From Amphirosellinia nigrospora (Eukaryota; Ascomycota; Sordariomycetes; Xylariales; Xylariaceae): DNA of 64,000 nt. Position numbers and translations under genes: made by a program. The stretch lies in assembly GCA_004123355.1 (NCBI GenBank), contig SCHM01000004.1, forward strand, positions 6,227,017 through 6,291,016, in the 5' to 3' direction. Below the pieces are notes generated by a model. That model made no database searches and was not told the DNA's origin. It saw nothing but the letters and a program-made list of their open reading frames with translations. Of the stretch, positions 1-14,681 are shown piece after piece (position 1 is the first letter of the stretch; every line of letters starts with the position of its first letter).

Positions 1-329
1 TTATAGCTAATATTTATTAAAGCTAGTATTTTTACAATTAATAATTAAAATAATATTAATTAATATTATTTTTAATAATAATACCAGTTTAAAATTTTTA
101 AAAATATAAACTATTATATTTTTTAATAATTATATATTTATAATAAATTTAAATATAATTATTATCCGCTATTTATTTTATTTTATTTTATATTTTTATA
201 TTTTTATAAAAATAAAATAAAATATTAGTTATAGTTTTTTTTACTTTTAGTTAATAAATAATTATAAAATTATATTATATAATTAGTTTAATTTATTTAG
301 TTTATTTTAAGCTTAAAACTTTTTTCGTA

Positions 330-620
330 CTAAAATATTTTAATATAATATAATTAATAATTATAATAAAAAGTTTTTATTTTTAAAGTTTTATAAGTTT
401 AGCTTTTTAATATAAAAAGCTTTTAATTATTATTAATATTTTTTATTAAATATATTATAATTTAATTTTTTATTTTATAACGTTTTTAAATAAAAAATTA
501 TTAGTTTTTAAAAGTTATTAAGCTTATTATATTATAATAATACGTTTATAATAATATTATTTAATAAATTAGTTTTTATTTAAGTTTTAAATTTATATAA
601 AAAATATCGGAAAATAAAAA
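330..620 (-). pseudogene. Element F RNase H remnant
   Basis: Downstream of the RT on the minus strand the translation shows an 'ALLYWKAKL'-like stretch and then a segment like 'DHxxLKYFST' at about 326-360. This matches the end of the RNase H domain in fungal Ty3/gypsy pol (TDHKxLxYF). RNase H removes RNA from the RNA-DNA hybrid during replication. Frameshifts and stops are frequent. Positions 1-330 should be the connection to integrase, but I could not read motifs there. Confidence 0.55.
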
Positions 621-999
621 TTAAAATTAAAGCTTTTTTTAACGTATTAAAAGCTTATTAATATTTTTTAGTTTATATTAAGTCCGCTTTTATTATAGTT
701 AATTTTTTAATAGTTTAACGATTTATTTATATTTTTTAATAAAACGTTTATAAAAGTTATAAAATTTAAAAAATAATCGGATTTTTTTTAATATAGTTTT
801 ATTGTTTTAATTAATAATTATTAATATCGGATAATTTTAATTTTATTTAGTTAATTTTAATACTTTTAATATTTATAATAAAGTTTAAAAATTTCGTTTA
901 AATAATTAAAAATTCGTACTTTTTTAAGTTAGTTTATAGCTTAGCTTTTTATAAACAAATTAATATTTTATTTATATATATTTTATGTTTTAATTTATT

Positions 1000-1420
1000 T
1001 ATAAAATAAATTAAAATTATTAATATATATTATATAAAAAATATTTAAATATTTTTTTAAAATATTATTAATAAAATATTAAAATATAAACAGTTTATTT
1101 ATAAATTTAAATAATAATATTTTAAACTAATAAAGATATATAAATATAAAAAATTATTAATTATTTATTATTTTTAACAATATAAATATAATAAAAAGCT
1201 TAATAAATATTAATTTTAATATAAACTTTAGTTTTAGCTAATTAAAACAATATTTTTTTTATTAATAAAAAAAGTACTAATTTTTTTAAGTTATATTATT
1301 TAATTTTTAATAATTTATATAAAAATATAATAATTTATTATTTTTTATAGCGAATAATACTGGCGTAATTTATAATATATTTATTAGCTCGATAAAAATT
1401 TTAAATAAGTTTTTTTATAT
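1000..1420 (-). pseudogene. Element F reverse transcriptase remnant
   Basis: Read on the minus strand, a block at about 1370 gives a segment like SPVLFxxK, followed by a basic 'NYRKLN'-like stretch, then 'KINI.QAF..I' (family form K-D-x-R-x-A-F-x-x-I), then 'FINNILKKYL' and 'YINNF' at about 1012-1027. The last is the YxDD catalytic box of Ty3/gypsy reverse transcriptases with both Asp codons turned into Asn codons. The motifs come in the family's order and spacing but need frame changes and read-through of TAA and TAG codons. It would have copied the element RNA into DNA; it is dead here. Confidence 0.65.
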
Positions 1421-4400
1421 ATTTTTAATAACTTTAGTTTTATTTAATAATATTTTATATAATACGTTATATTTTAAAAATTCTAGTTTTTTTTCGATAA
1501 TAATTTTATAGTTTACTTTTAATTAACGTAAAAAAAGTTTATTTAAACTTATTTTACTAAAAATATTTAAATATTTATAATATTATTTAAATATTTTATA
1601 ATAAGCTTTTTTATATAGCTTTGCTTTATTTTTAAATATTAGTTTTTTTTTTTTATTAATTATTTTTTTAATTTTATATAAAAATATAATATTATATATT
1701 ATTATATTATTTTAATATAAAATAATAATAAAAGCAAATATATTAATAATAATAATTTATATTAGCTTTTATTTATATTAATTAATAATGTTTTTTTTAT
1801 AATATATAATTTATATTTATTTTTATTTAAAGCTTTATTATATAATTAACTTTTTATTATATATAGTTATTTTTTAAGTTAAAATTAGTTTATAAAAATT
1901 ATAAAATCGTAATAAATATTTTATAATAATAAACTTTTAATAAAAGCTTTTTTAAAAGTTTTTTAGCTTTTTATTTTAATTTTATAATTTTATTATATAA
2001 TTATATTATTTTTTAAATATAAATTTATATATTTTTTAGCTTTTAAAAATATATTTATAATAAGTTTTTATTTTATTTTATTAATTTATAAAGTATTTTT
2101 TTTAAGTTTATTTTTAATAATTAATAATAATAGTTATAATTTTAAAATAATATTAATAGCTTTTTATATATAATATTTTTAATTTAAGCAATTATTATAA
2201 TAATATTTATTTTTAAGCTTTATTATTTATTTTTAACGATTTATATTTTATTAATAATTAAAATTTTAAATTAAATTCTTTATTTTATTTATTAATATAT
2301 TTTTTAAATAATATTTAAGCTTTTAATTAAAAAAAATAATAATTTTTTTTAATAACTATTTATTAATATATTATAATAATTAAAAAACTTTTTTTAATAA
2401 TTATATTATATTTTATATTTATTATTAAAAATAATATATTAAATATAATACGTTTTAAACTTAAAAATATAATTAAAAAGCTAAGTTTATAATTTAAGTT
2501 ATTTTTTATTATATTTAATAATTATATTAAGCTAAAATTTTATTATTTTTTTTAGCTTAAAATACTTTATAACTTATATTATAAAGTTTACGTTTATTAA
2601 TAAATATATATTTATTTTTATATTAAATAAAGCTAATATAAATAATATAAATTTATTATTTATTATTATATATTTTATAAATAAAAAGTTTTTTTTAAAA
2701 GTTTTTTAAAAAGTTATATAAAGTTTTTTTATATTTTTTTACTTTTAACGCTAATATTTTAATTATATTATAAAAAAAATAATTATTTTAAGCGTTATTT
2801 TTTAACTATTTATTTAAATAAATATTTTTTATAATTTTTATAATAATTTTACTAATATAAATAATATTTAATCGTTTTTAATTAGTTTTTATAAAATAAA
2901 TATTATTATAATAATTTTATTTATAATAAATAAATATTAGTTTTTTATTATTAATAATTTTATTTGTTTAAAATTAAGTTTAACGTATATTTTTTATTTA
3001 TTATTAATAATTTTTATTTAAATAATATTATAATATTTAAAATATAGCTTTTAATAGCTATTATTTTAAAAATAAGTTTTAAATATTATATTAGTTATAG
3101 CGTTTTTTTTTATTTTATTAGTAGTTTTATTTTTTTTTTTTATTACGTTATTATTTTAAAAAATTCTTTTATTATTAATAGTTATATATAATAATATAAT
3201 TATAATATTTTAAAAAAAATATATTTAAATTATTAAATTTAATAATATAAAGCTTATTTAAATATTAAAATAAATATTATATATATTACGTTTATATTTA
3301 GTTTTATTAATTTATATTAAGCTAGTTTATTAAATAAATTAAGTTTTAAATTTAAAAAACTTATTAAAAGCTTTTATTATAAAATATTTATATTATAAAT
3401 ACTTTTTATATTTATTAAAATAAAATACTAACTATATAAATATTTTAAAACTTTATTATAAATTATTAATATAAACGAACTATTAAAGTTATAGCTTTAA
3501 ATAAATAATATTAAATTTTTAAATATAGTTTTTTTTATATAATTAATAATATAATTAATTTATTTTTTTTATTTAATTAATAATTAGTATTTTTTTCTAG
3601 CTTTTTTTTTTAAAAATATAAACTAATATTTAAATTTAACCTTCGGGCTTATTATTTATACGTTTATTAAAAATAAAAATAAAAAAATATTTAATTTTAT
3701 AAAATTAGTTTTTATTAATTATAAACGTTTTATTATATTAATTATTTTAATATAAATAGTTATAAAATATTTTTATAATTATAATATATTATAATAAAAA
3801 TAATTATAAATCGTTTAATAATAAGTTTAATATTTATAAATCTTATAAAAATAATTAATTAAACTATTTTATTTTTAATATTTTAATTATATTTTTATTT
3901 TTTTATATTTTTATATAAAAAACTTCGCTATTTTTTAAATATAATATTATATATATTAGCTTTATTTATTAAAATTTAAGCTTATTTAAATTTTAGCTTT
4001 TTTAATATAAATAAAATAATAAATATTTATTAAAATAATATTTATATTTTATATAATATTATTTAAGTTTTTATAATATTATAAAAATTTTTAATAATAT
4101 TATTATTTATAATTAATATAAAAAAATTAAACTTTATATTTATTAAAAAAAATATTAAGTTTTTTTTAAATATTTTAATAAATTAATAATTATTATAACT
4201 AAATTAAAATAAACTACGCTTTTTATTTTAATATTAATAGTAATAATAAAAAAACTATAGTTTTTTATTTATTATAAAATATTTAATAAACGTTTTAATT
4301 TCGTTTTACGTTTTTTTTTACTTTAAATAGTTTATATATAAATTTACTTTTTATAATTAAAATAATAAATTATTTATAATATTTTATAGCTTATTATTTA

Positions 4401-5009
4401 ATAAATATTATATATTATTAATATTATAAGTTTTAAGTTTAATTAATTATTATTTTTTATAGCTTTTAGTTTTAATATATTTTTAATTAATTATTTTATT
4501 TGCTTTTTACAAAATAAATTAATAAATTTATTTAATAAATCGCGCTTAAACGCGCTATTATTAATAAAGCTTATTTTATATAATATTTTTTAGCTATATA
4601 ATTTATATTAAACTATATTAATCGCTAAGTTATAACGATTGTTTTTTATTAAACTTTTTTAAGTATTTTATTATATAATTAGTTAAACTTAATTAATTTA
4701 GTTTTTTTTCGTTTTATAAAATTTATTATTTTTTTAAATAATAATATAATCGAAATAAAATATTATAATAATATAATATAAATAAAAAGTTTAAATATTT
4801 AATTTATTTTATATTAAAAACTAATATTTTATTTTAAAAAAAAAAAAAATATTAATATATTAACCTATAAATAATAATAAATATTTATAAATATATACTT
4901 TATACCGCTTAATATTACTATTATATATTGTTTAGCTTAATATTATTATATATTTTTTATAAAATAATTATAATATAGCTATAGCTATAATAAATAAGTT
5001 AAAAAAGTA

Positions 5010-5682
5010 AAGCTATAATAGTTTTAAAGTTTTAATTATATATTTAAATTTAAAATAATATTTTTTATTATATATTATATATAAAATATAAAATTATTTA
5101 ATATTTTTATACTTATTATAAATTAAACTATTTATAATAAAAAAATAAAAATTTAGTTTTAATTATGTTTTATATATTTAAAAAATAAAGCTTTAATATA
5201 TATAATATATTATATATAAAATTTATAAAAAAAAAAAAAAAAAAAAGTTTAAATTTATAATATAAACAACTATTTTAAATATTTATATAAATAGTTATAT
5301 TTATTATTAATGTTTACTTTATTTTATAACTATATTTTATTTAAATAATAATTATATATTTATTATAAATAATAATTATTATAAAATAAAAATTATAAGT
5401 ATATAAATTAATAATAAACATAGTTATTAAAACTTATAAATTTATAACTGTTTTAAAAAAAAATAGCGTTTATATTATTATATAGTTTATAAAATTAATT
5501 TTAATAAAATTTATTTAAAGTTTTTTTATATTAAAAATTTATTTTATATTTTGTTTAAAATTATATTTAAAATATTATTTATTATTATTTTTATAATATA
5601 TTTATTATATTTTATATAAAATTTAATATTATAAATTTTTATAATTATTTTAATTTATTTTTTAAATTAATTATATTTTATA
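5010..5682 (-). mobile_element. Element A copy 4: pol fragment (minus)
   Basis: Reverse complement matches the complete element A at about 20456-20845. The stretch 5451-5682 pairs with A 20456-20683 and 5010-5159 with A 20683-20845. Shared anchors include the rare 'aacgct' in a T-rich context and the 'aaaaaatattatttc' region. The copy is split by a solo C LTR (5160-5450) and bounded on its right by the mosaic R repeat (5683-7554). It covers part of the RNase H-integrase interval of A but carries no readable domain. Confidence 0.6.
5160..5450 (-). repeat. Solo LTR of family C
   Basis: A 291 bp unit matching the C LTRs at 24692-24984, 25834-26115 and 55616-55918. All four share, in order, a start resembling TAGTTACGGATTTATAAG, an AATAGCTATGCTTTATTA-like block, a long homopolymer tract (T on the sense strand, here a run of A near 5230-5247) and an end resembling AAAGCATAACTA. 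Element A sequence continues on both sides (A about 20683), so this is a solo LTR left by LTR-LTR recombination. Flanks share a few T residues, too AT-rich to call a target duplication firmly. Confidence 0.65.
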
Positions 5683-7554
5683 TTAAAAGCTTTTTTTAAA
5701 AAGCAAAAATATTTAAGTTTTTAAAAACTATATATTTAGGTTAATAAATAAATTATAGTTATTAATTATATTAATTCGTTTTTTTTTAATAAATATAATA
5801 ATAAAAATATTATTTTATTTTAATTTATTAATTATAATATTTTATTTTTTATATAATTATAATTATATTATAAAAATATTTAACTATTTAATTAATAATA
5901 ATAATAAATTTATTTATAAATATAAATATTAATATATAATATTTTTTATATATTTATTTTATTAATAATAAAATATATATTAAAATTATATATTATTTTA
6001 TAATTAAATTATAATTTTAAGCTATAAATAAAATTAAAAAATTAAATATTATAATAAATAATTAATTTTTATTTAAATAAAAAAATTATTATAATATTAA
6101 GATTTTTAAATAATTTTTAATTTAAAAAATTAAAAAATTCTTTAATAATATAAATTATTATTTTAAAGTTTAAATATTAATTATAAATTATTTTTAATTT
6201 TAAATATAATTATAAGCTATTTTTAATTTTAAATATAATTATAAATTTTATATTTTAAATAATAACGTTATTATAAAAATATTAATTTTTATAATATATT
6301 ATATTTTATTTTTTTTAAAAAAGTTTAAGCTTATTAATAAGTTTAAAAAAAACTTTATAAATTAGCTAAAATATTTAAAAAAAAAAAACTTTTTAAAAAA
6401 AGTTTAAATTTATTAATAAATTTAAAAAAAATTTATAAATTAATTTAAAACGTTTAAAAAAAAAAACTTTTTAAAAAAGCTTAAGTTTATTAATAAGTTT
6501 AAAAAAAACTTTATAAACTAATTAAAATATTTAAAAAAAAAATTTAAAAATTTAAAAAATATATTTATTATAATTAATTTAAAACTTTAAAGTTTTAAAA
6601 ACTTAAAAATTACGTTTAAAATATTATAATAAAAAATAAAAAACAAATAAAAAATTATAAATAAATATTTTATAAAAAATATTATTATAACTTAAAAAAT
6701 TATTTATAAATAATTTTTTTATAGTTTTTAAAATATTTATATTATAAAACTAATTATAAAATAATCGATTATAATTAACTATATAATAATAAAATAAATA
6801 AAAATAAAATATAATAAACTATTAATTAATATATAGTTATTTAGCTATTATTTAGTTATAATATTTAATATATATAATAAATTAAATTATTATTTAATAA
6901 AAAATAATATTTAAAATAATAATAATAATAAAATAAATAAATATTTATATTATAATAAAATAATTAAAATTAAAAATATAATTAACGGCTAAAGTTTATA
7001 AATAAATAAATAATATTTATAAATAAAAAAAATATATATATAAAAAAAAAAAAAAAAAAAAAGCATAATTATTAATAAGTTATATTTAAAAACGAATAAA
7101 AAATTATTTATTATTAATAGAAATAAATTTAGCTAAAAATAATATTAATAAGTTTAAATAAGCTTTTAAAAAAATCTTAAAAAATAAAATAAAATATAAA
7201 TAAAATAAAACTTTAAAATAAAAATAAATTAAATAAAGCTTAAATAATTAATTAATAAATAATAATTAATAATAATAAAATTATAAGTTTAAATTTATAT
7301 TATTTTTAACATAAAATATATAAATAGTTATAAATAAATAAATAAATATTTTTAAAAAATTATTTAAGTTATTAATATTAAATAAAAAATAAAAAATATA
7401 AAATATAAAACTTTAAATATTAAATTATACGTTAAATATAAAAATAAAAAAAAGTTTTAAATAATAAAGTAGTTTTTAATTAAAATAAAAAAATTTTTTA
7501 TCAATAAAAAAAACCTTTTTTTTATTTAATTATATTTTTTTTATAAAACTTAAA
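5683..7554 (-). repeat. Repeat R, mosaic copy R2 (minus)
   Basis: Reversed copy of the dispersed repeat R. The right-end motif (AAAAAGCTTTTA on the R strand) is at 5683-5700, the three-unit ~76 bp array at about 6310-6545, and the left-end motif (TTAAGTTTTATAAAAAA on the R strand) at about 7535-7554. Between about 6695 and 7480 it does not match the other R copies; that middle has its own long A run at 7050-7070. It is therefore either a second subfamily or a recombinant. No coding potential seen. Confidence 0.55.
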
Positions 7555-8780
7555 TATTATAATATTTAGTTTATTAATTTAATATTAATTAATAAAATTA
7601 TAATTTTAAAATCGAAAAAATATAACGTTAATAATAATAAAAAAAAAAAATTAATATTTAAAAAATATAAAACAAAAAATATTATTTTAAAATATAATAA
7701 TTTTATAAAAAAACTTTAATAAAATAAAATAAATAATATTTAATTAGCTTTTATTAAAGCTTATTTTAAAAAATATAACTTTAATTTTTATTTAAAAATT
7801 TAATAAAAAAAACTTATATTATATAAATAAAATAATATTAATTAATATAAAAAAACTAATAATTAAAATATTTAATTTAAATATATTATTTTAATATATA
7901 ATAAAAAAAAACTAAATAAAAAACGTTTATATTATTAGTATTAATAAAATTAATAAAATAATTTAAAAAATTAAAAAAAACAAAAAAACTTTTTAAAAAA
8001 AAAAAAATTAAAAAAAAATACTAAACTATATATATATTTTTAACTAAATAAACTTAAATATTATTATTATTATATATTTATAAATAAACTATAAAATAAA
8101 ATTTATTAAAAATAAATTTTAAAATTAATTTTAAACTATAGTTTTTATATAAAATATTATTAAATAAATTTAAAAGCTATATAAAAATTTTTAATTAAAA
8201 ACTTATATAAAATTTTATTAAATTTAATAATATTTATATAATATATTTATTTTATTTATAAAAAAATAAATAATAAGCTTTATTTTATTATAAATTATAA
8301 ATTAAATAAAATTATAAAAAAAAACTAATATTTTTTTTTTTATTTAAAAAAACTTTAGTTTATATTATTAAAACAAACATTTTTATTTAATTAATAATAA
8401 TAAATATTAATTAATATTTTATATATTATTTTAAAAATAAAAGTTATATAATATTTTATATAAAATATAAATATATTAATTATTAATTTATTATTTAGTT
8501 TTATTAATAAATTTTAACGTTTTAATAATATATTAATAATATATTATTTAATTTTTTAAGAAAATTTTTATAATATTTATATTAATAATTATTATTTATT
8601 TAAAAATAATAAAAAAATATATTATTTATATATATTATATATTAAAATAATTAATTTAAAAAAGTTTAAGTTTATATATTAAAATTAAATTTTTAAAACT
8701 ATATTATTAATATTAAAAAAATTCGAATAAACTTATTAAAATTAATATATTATTAAAATAAAAAACTTTTTATTAATTAA
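7555..8780. other. Unassigned AT-rich stretch
   Basis: No motif, open frame or repeat partner that I can support. A weak similarity near 7570-7650 to element A just upstream of position 20456 (reverse strand) would fit continuation of A copy 4 beyond R2, but it needs gaps and I do not rely on it. It ends at the TG-equivalent start of the B LTR at 8781. Confidence 0.3.
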
Positions 8781-9060
8781 TATTATAATTATAATATTAT
8801 TTACATATAAAATTAATATATTAATAATTATAATAAATAGTTAATTATTATTAACTATAGTATAATTATTATATAATAAAGTTAAGCTATAATATTTGTT
8901 TAATTTATTATATAATATATTATAGTAAAATTTTTTTTTATATAAAAAAATTTTCGCATAAAAGCTTAACTTTATATAAATAGTTAAAAAAAAAAATAAA
9001 TTAATATTTATAATATTTATTTATTATTATATATAATATTATATTTTTTAGTTATTAATA
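8781..9060 (+). repeat. 5' LTR of element B copy 1
   Basis: Begins tattataattataat (TGTTATAATTGTAG in the best copy at 33408, reverse strand) and ends gttattaata (CTACCTAACA-like). The length of 280 bp equals that of the copy 2 LTR once its insertion is removed. The TGTTA...TAACA ends are the short inverted termini typical of LTRs, here changed to TATTA...TAATA by CpA to TpA mutation on both strands. Confidence 0.7.
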
Positions 9061-12000
9061 TTAATTAATATTTTTAGCTAAAAAATATAAATTAGCAAAA
9101 ATAAAAATAAATTTTAACCTAGTTATATAAACTATATTTTTATATTATTTTAGTTTTTAATACTATATTAATAAAAAAAAAAAATTTAATTATTTTAATA
9201 TACTTTAATATTATATTTTATATAAAAGTTTAATTAAAACGTTATAATTATATTATTTTTAATTATTATTATATAAATTATATAAAAGTTTATAATAATT
9301 TAATATTTTTTGTTATAATATTTTAAATATAATAAAAAATAATAATTAATTATATAATAGTTAATATAAATAAACGTATAAAAATATTATATTTTTTAAA
9401 AAGTAGTTAAAATAACTTTTTATTTTTTTAGCTAATATTTTATATAATAATATAGCTAAAAAAAATCGTTTAAAAAATTAATATATTTTAAGTTTTATAT
9501 AAAAAACTATTAATTTTATATATATAAAAATATTTTATAAAACTTTTAAATAGCATTATAAAAAAAAATTAATAAAAAAATATATTATATATAAAAATAA
9601 ATTAATTATTATATAATTTAAAAACTTTTAAAAAATTAATTAATAAAAAATTTTAAATTAATAAAATTTAAAATATTTAATAAATTAATATTTAAATTAT
9701 TAAAAAATTTATAACGTTTTTATATAATAAACGACGTTTTAAATTAAAAATTTATAAAATAATTAAAAAAAAACTATATTATATAATTTATAAAAAAATA
9801 AATATATTTTAATATAAATTTTAAATTTTTATATAATTTTAAATAATATTTACGTTTTTATATTAAATTAATAACTTAAAATTAGTAAAGTTTTTTTATA
9901 TAATAAAATAATTTTATAATTTTTTTTTAAATAAAAAACAAAAAAGAAAAAAAACAAAAAATAAATAAAAAATAGCTATAAAATAATTTATATATATAAT
10001 TAAAAGCAGCTTTTAATTTTAAATAATAAAATATTATATAAAACTAAAATATTAAAATAAAATTTTAAAAACTTTTTATAATTATTAAATTATTATTTAT
10101 TATTTTTTTAATTAATAATTTATTTTTATATAAATAAAAAATATATTATATTTTAACGTATAAAAAATATTTAGTTTTTTAAAAAAATTTTTAAACTTTA
10201 AAATAATTTATTTATTATATAATATTAAAATATTTAAAAATATTTAAATTTTTTTTATATAATATTTAAAATAAAGCTATTTTATTAATAAAATATTAAA
10301 TTTTTTAAAAAACTTAATAAAAAAAAATTTACTTTAAAACTATATATATTTATTTTATAAAAAAAATAATAATTATTAAATTATTATAAATTTAAAATTA
10401 TAAAAAATTAATTTTATATTATATTTTTATAATATTAATTAATTATAAAAAATTATTATATATATATTAGTTTTAATTATTTATAAAAAAAATATATAAT
10501 ATTATAAATTTATATTTTAATAATTATAAACTATAATTAATATTAAACTAATTAAATAAATATTATTTATATAAATATATAAATAAAAAAAAAACTTATT
10601 TTTATATAAAATATTAAAAGTTAAATTAATAAATTATTTAAAGTTTAAAAAAATATTATAAATAAAATATTTAAAAAAAATATTATTTAAATTATAAATT
10701 TATTATATATATATAAAAATATTTTAAAATTTAAAATAATATTTATTTTTTAAAAATTTATATATTAAAATTTTTTTTAAATTTTCGTTTATATTTTTAA
10801 ATTAAAAAAAACTTAATAATTTAATATTTTATATAAAAAACAAAAAGTTTTATTATATATAATTAATAATATAACTAAATTAATTATTATTTTATATAAT
10901 ATAAATATATATATTTTAAAAATTTTTAAAATATAATTATTAATAATTATATAAATAATTTTTTTTAAAAACTTATATATAAATAAAAAATATTTTATTT
11001 ATAAAAAAAAAATATTAATTAATTAATTATATTTTTTAAAAAAATTTTATATAAAAAATTAATATTTTAATATATATAAATAATATTTAAAAATAACTAA
11101 CTTTTAAAAAAATTTTAATTTATTTAACTAAATATAAAAATTAAATATATAAAAAAAAAAAAAAAAAAAAATTCGGATATATAAAATAAAAATATTATAA
11201 TATATTATAAATAATAAATTTATATATTATATAATAAAAAAAATATTTAATTAATAATTATAAATTAATTATTTAATTTATTTATATTTAATAATTAATA
11301 TTATATAAAATATTAAAATATTATTTAAAATATAAAAGCTTTAAAATTTTTATTATAAAAAACTATAAATAAAAGTTTATATATATAAAACTTAAAAACT
11401 AAAATTATTTAAACTTTTAAAATAATTAAAATAAACTTTAATAAAAACTATATAATAATTTTAATTAATATAATAAAAATTAATAATTAAATTAATTATA
11501 TAATATTTTATATTTTAAATATTTTTATTTTATTTTTATTTTTTTAAAAAATATAAATTATTTAAAAATATATTTTAATAATATAAAAAATATTATTATA
11601 TAAAAAATAAAAACAATATTTTTATTATATATAAATAAAATTATTTATTTTTTAATATTAGTTTATATAAAATATTAATTATTTTATAAAATTAAACTAT
11701 ATTATTTATATAAATAATTTAAATATTTTATATAAAAAAATTATATAAAATATTATTTTATATAAAATATAAAATCGAACAATTTATTTTAAAAAAATTT
11801 AAAAATTTTATTATTATTATTAAATATATAATAAAACTTTATAACGATTTAAATTTATAATTAAAAATAATTATAAATTTAATTATAAAATAATTATAAA
11901 TATTATATAAATAAATAATTAAAATATATTATATATTATTAATATTATTATATTATTTTAAATAATAATTTTTTTAAAATTAATATTTATAAAATATAAA

Positions 12001-14681
12001 AAATATTATAAATATTAAATTAATATTTATTAAAAACTTTTTAATAATATTATATATAATTTTAAAATAAATTTTTATTAAATAAATTTAAAAAATATAT
12101 AAAATAATTAATATATAATATTATAAAATATTTATTAAAATATATTAAATAATAAATAAAATAAAATAAATATATAAGCTATTTAACTATATATATAATA
12201 TTTTTTAGTAAAAAATAAATATATATATAAATAATAAATTAATTTTATAAATAATAATAAAATATTAAATAATATTGCTAAATTTAATAGTTTATATTAA
12301 TTTTTTTTATTTTTAAAATTTATTTTTATATTAATAAAAAATCGTTTTTTTTTTTTTTATTAATAAAAATAATAATTATTTAAAAAATAATAAAAATATT
12401 ATATAAAATTATATAAAAATTAAAATTAATTATATAATTAATAAGCGAAATAAATTATTTTTATATAATATATTATATTTTTTTTTCGAAGCGAAATTTT
12501 AATAAAAAAAAAAATAAAAAATAAAAAAAACTATATAAAATTAAAACAATTAAAAAATTAAATATAATTATAGCTTTAATTAATAAACTAATATATTTTT
12601 AATATATATAAATTATACTATATTATATATAAAAAATATTTAAATAAATAATTTAAATTAAAACGATATATAATTTATATAATTAATAATTATTAAAAAA
12701 ATATAATTAGCTAAAAAAAAAAAATTTAGTTTTATTATTATATAATATTTAAATATATTTATTATATAATATTTAAATATTATAAACTTTTTTAATAAAA
12801 AAAAATAAACTTTTAAATTAATAATTAAACTATATATAAATAAAATTATTATAATTTTTAATAAACTATTTAAAAAGTTAAATATAATAAAATTAATAAA
12901 CTTATTATATAAAACGTTTTTAAATTTATTATATATAATTTAAATATTTATAAAAAAAATATTTTTTAGTTTTATTTTATAAAAAAAATTAAAAAAAAAA
13001 CTATAAAACTATATAAAAAATTTAAATTTATTATATAAAATATAATAATATTAAAAAAAATATTATTTTAATTTAATTATTAATAATTTAATAAATAAAT
13101 TAATAATTAATTTTAATATTTAGTTTTATTTTATATAAAACTTTAAAGCTTTATATAAATTTAAAAATATTATTTAAGCTTATATTTAATTAAAAAATAA
13201 ATTATTATATAATATTATATTATTTATTTTTAAAGCTAAAAAAAAATATTTTTTAAAAATTATTTTATATATTATATAATTTTTATATAGTTTAATTAAA
13301 TTTAAATTATATTAGTTTAAAATATATTATTAATATTATTAAAAAAAACTTAAAATATAAATATTTATTATAATTTATATTTATTAATTATATATAATAG
13401 TTTAAAAATTTTTAAAATAATTAAAATATAAATAAATAATATATTAAGTTTTATTATATTAAATTTTTTATTATATAAAAAAAAAAATTTAAACGAATAA
13501 AATTTTATATAAAACTAAAAAAAATTTTATTTTTTAAATATTTATTTAAATTTAATAATAAAAAGATTTTTTTATATAAATAAAATATTATAATAATTTA
13601 AAAAAGCTAAATTAAAAATTTAGCTAAAATTAATTTTATATAAAAAATTAATTTAAGCTTATATTTTTTAATAAATTAAAAAATATATATTAATAATATA
13701 TTAATTTAAAATAATATATAATTTTATTATTATAGTTTAAATTATTAAGCTATAATTATATAATATTAAAATATTAAATAAATAAATTAAATAATAAAAA
13801 AATAACTTATTAAAAAAGCTTATATTTATTTTTTCGATTTTTATCGTATAAAGTTTTTATTTTTATAAATAAATTATTTATAAATAATATAAATATAATT
13901 TTATAATTTAAATTTATTATTATATTTTAATTAAAACTTATATAAAAAATATAATAAATTTAAACTTTAAAATCGAAAATAATATTATATTAAAATTTAA
14001 ATAAATATAAAAAAATTATATAAAATATATTAATTAATAAATTATATAATATAATTAATAAATTTAATAATATTATTATTTTTTATATAATATTTTAAAA
14101 AGTTATAAAAATATTTAATTTATTTTTAATATTTATTATTTTATTTAAATTTTAAATTATTATATAATTATTTAATTAAACTAAAAATAATTTTAAAAAA
14201 AATTAATTATAAATATTATATTTTTTTAAAAGTTATAAAAAAAAAAAAAAATCTTTAAAATATAATAAATTAATAATAAAAATAACCTAGTTAATATATT
14301 TATTAAATATATATTAAATTAAATATTAAAAACTTTAGTTTTTATAAATAAATTATTTATATAAATTAAAATATTTATTAAAAAACTATAAAAAATATAT
14401 TTATATAATAAATAATAGTTAAATATATATAAAATAAAATATTATATATAAATATTTAAAAAAACAAATATTATATATAAATAATAAAAAGTTAAAAAAT
14501 TATAATAAATAATAATTAAAATTTATACCCCGAAAATAATATATATAATTAATTTTTTTTTTTTTTTTTTTTAAACTTAAATTATATATAATAAAAATAA
14601 TAAATATTATATAATTATTATATAAACGTTATAAACGCCGCTTTAAAACTTAATATTATATAATATTAATTAAATAAATAA
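8781..14681 (+). mobile_element. Element B copy 1: LTR retrotransposon, probably Ty1/copia
   Basis: About 5.8 kb that parallels 48731-55050 almost from end to end, in the same orientation. It starts with a 280 bp LTR (8781-9060) and its internal region ends at a purine-rich 'ataataaaaataataaa' stretch followed at 14605 by the first bases of the 3' LTR. The rest of that LTR is unrecognisable up to element A at 14682. A YxDD-like 'YINNILI' is at about 13688-13708. A block at about 11800-12250 reads loosely like the Ty1/copia integrase end. Integrase before RT would be the Ty1/copia order, but these readings are weak. It is saturated with RIP changes. Confidence 0.55.

Larger units (their letters stand above)
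1..5010 (-). mobile_element. Element F: Ty3/gypsy retrotransposon, cut by the left window edge
   Basis: Minus-strand retroelement remnant. Read right to left, an unreadable leader and gag-sized stretch (about 5000 to 1500) is followed by recognisable reverse transcriptase (about 1420-1000) and RNase H (about 620-330). Integrase and the 3' LTR would lie beyond position 1. The order RT then RNase H with no integrase before RT fits Ty3/gypsy and not Ty1/copia. The right boundary near 5010 is where homology to element A stops. An LTR probably sits at about 4700-5010, but its partner is outside the window, so this cannot be checked. Saturated with RIP changes; no frame is open. Confidence 0.6.

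Noticed and set aside
5160-5450. 5' LTR of element F
   Set aside because: Element A sequence continues on both sides, so this is a solo C LTR inserted in A and unrelated to F.
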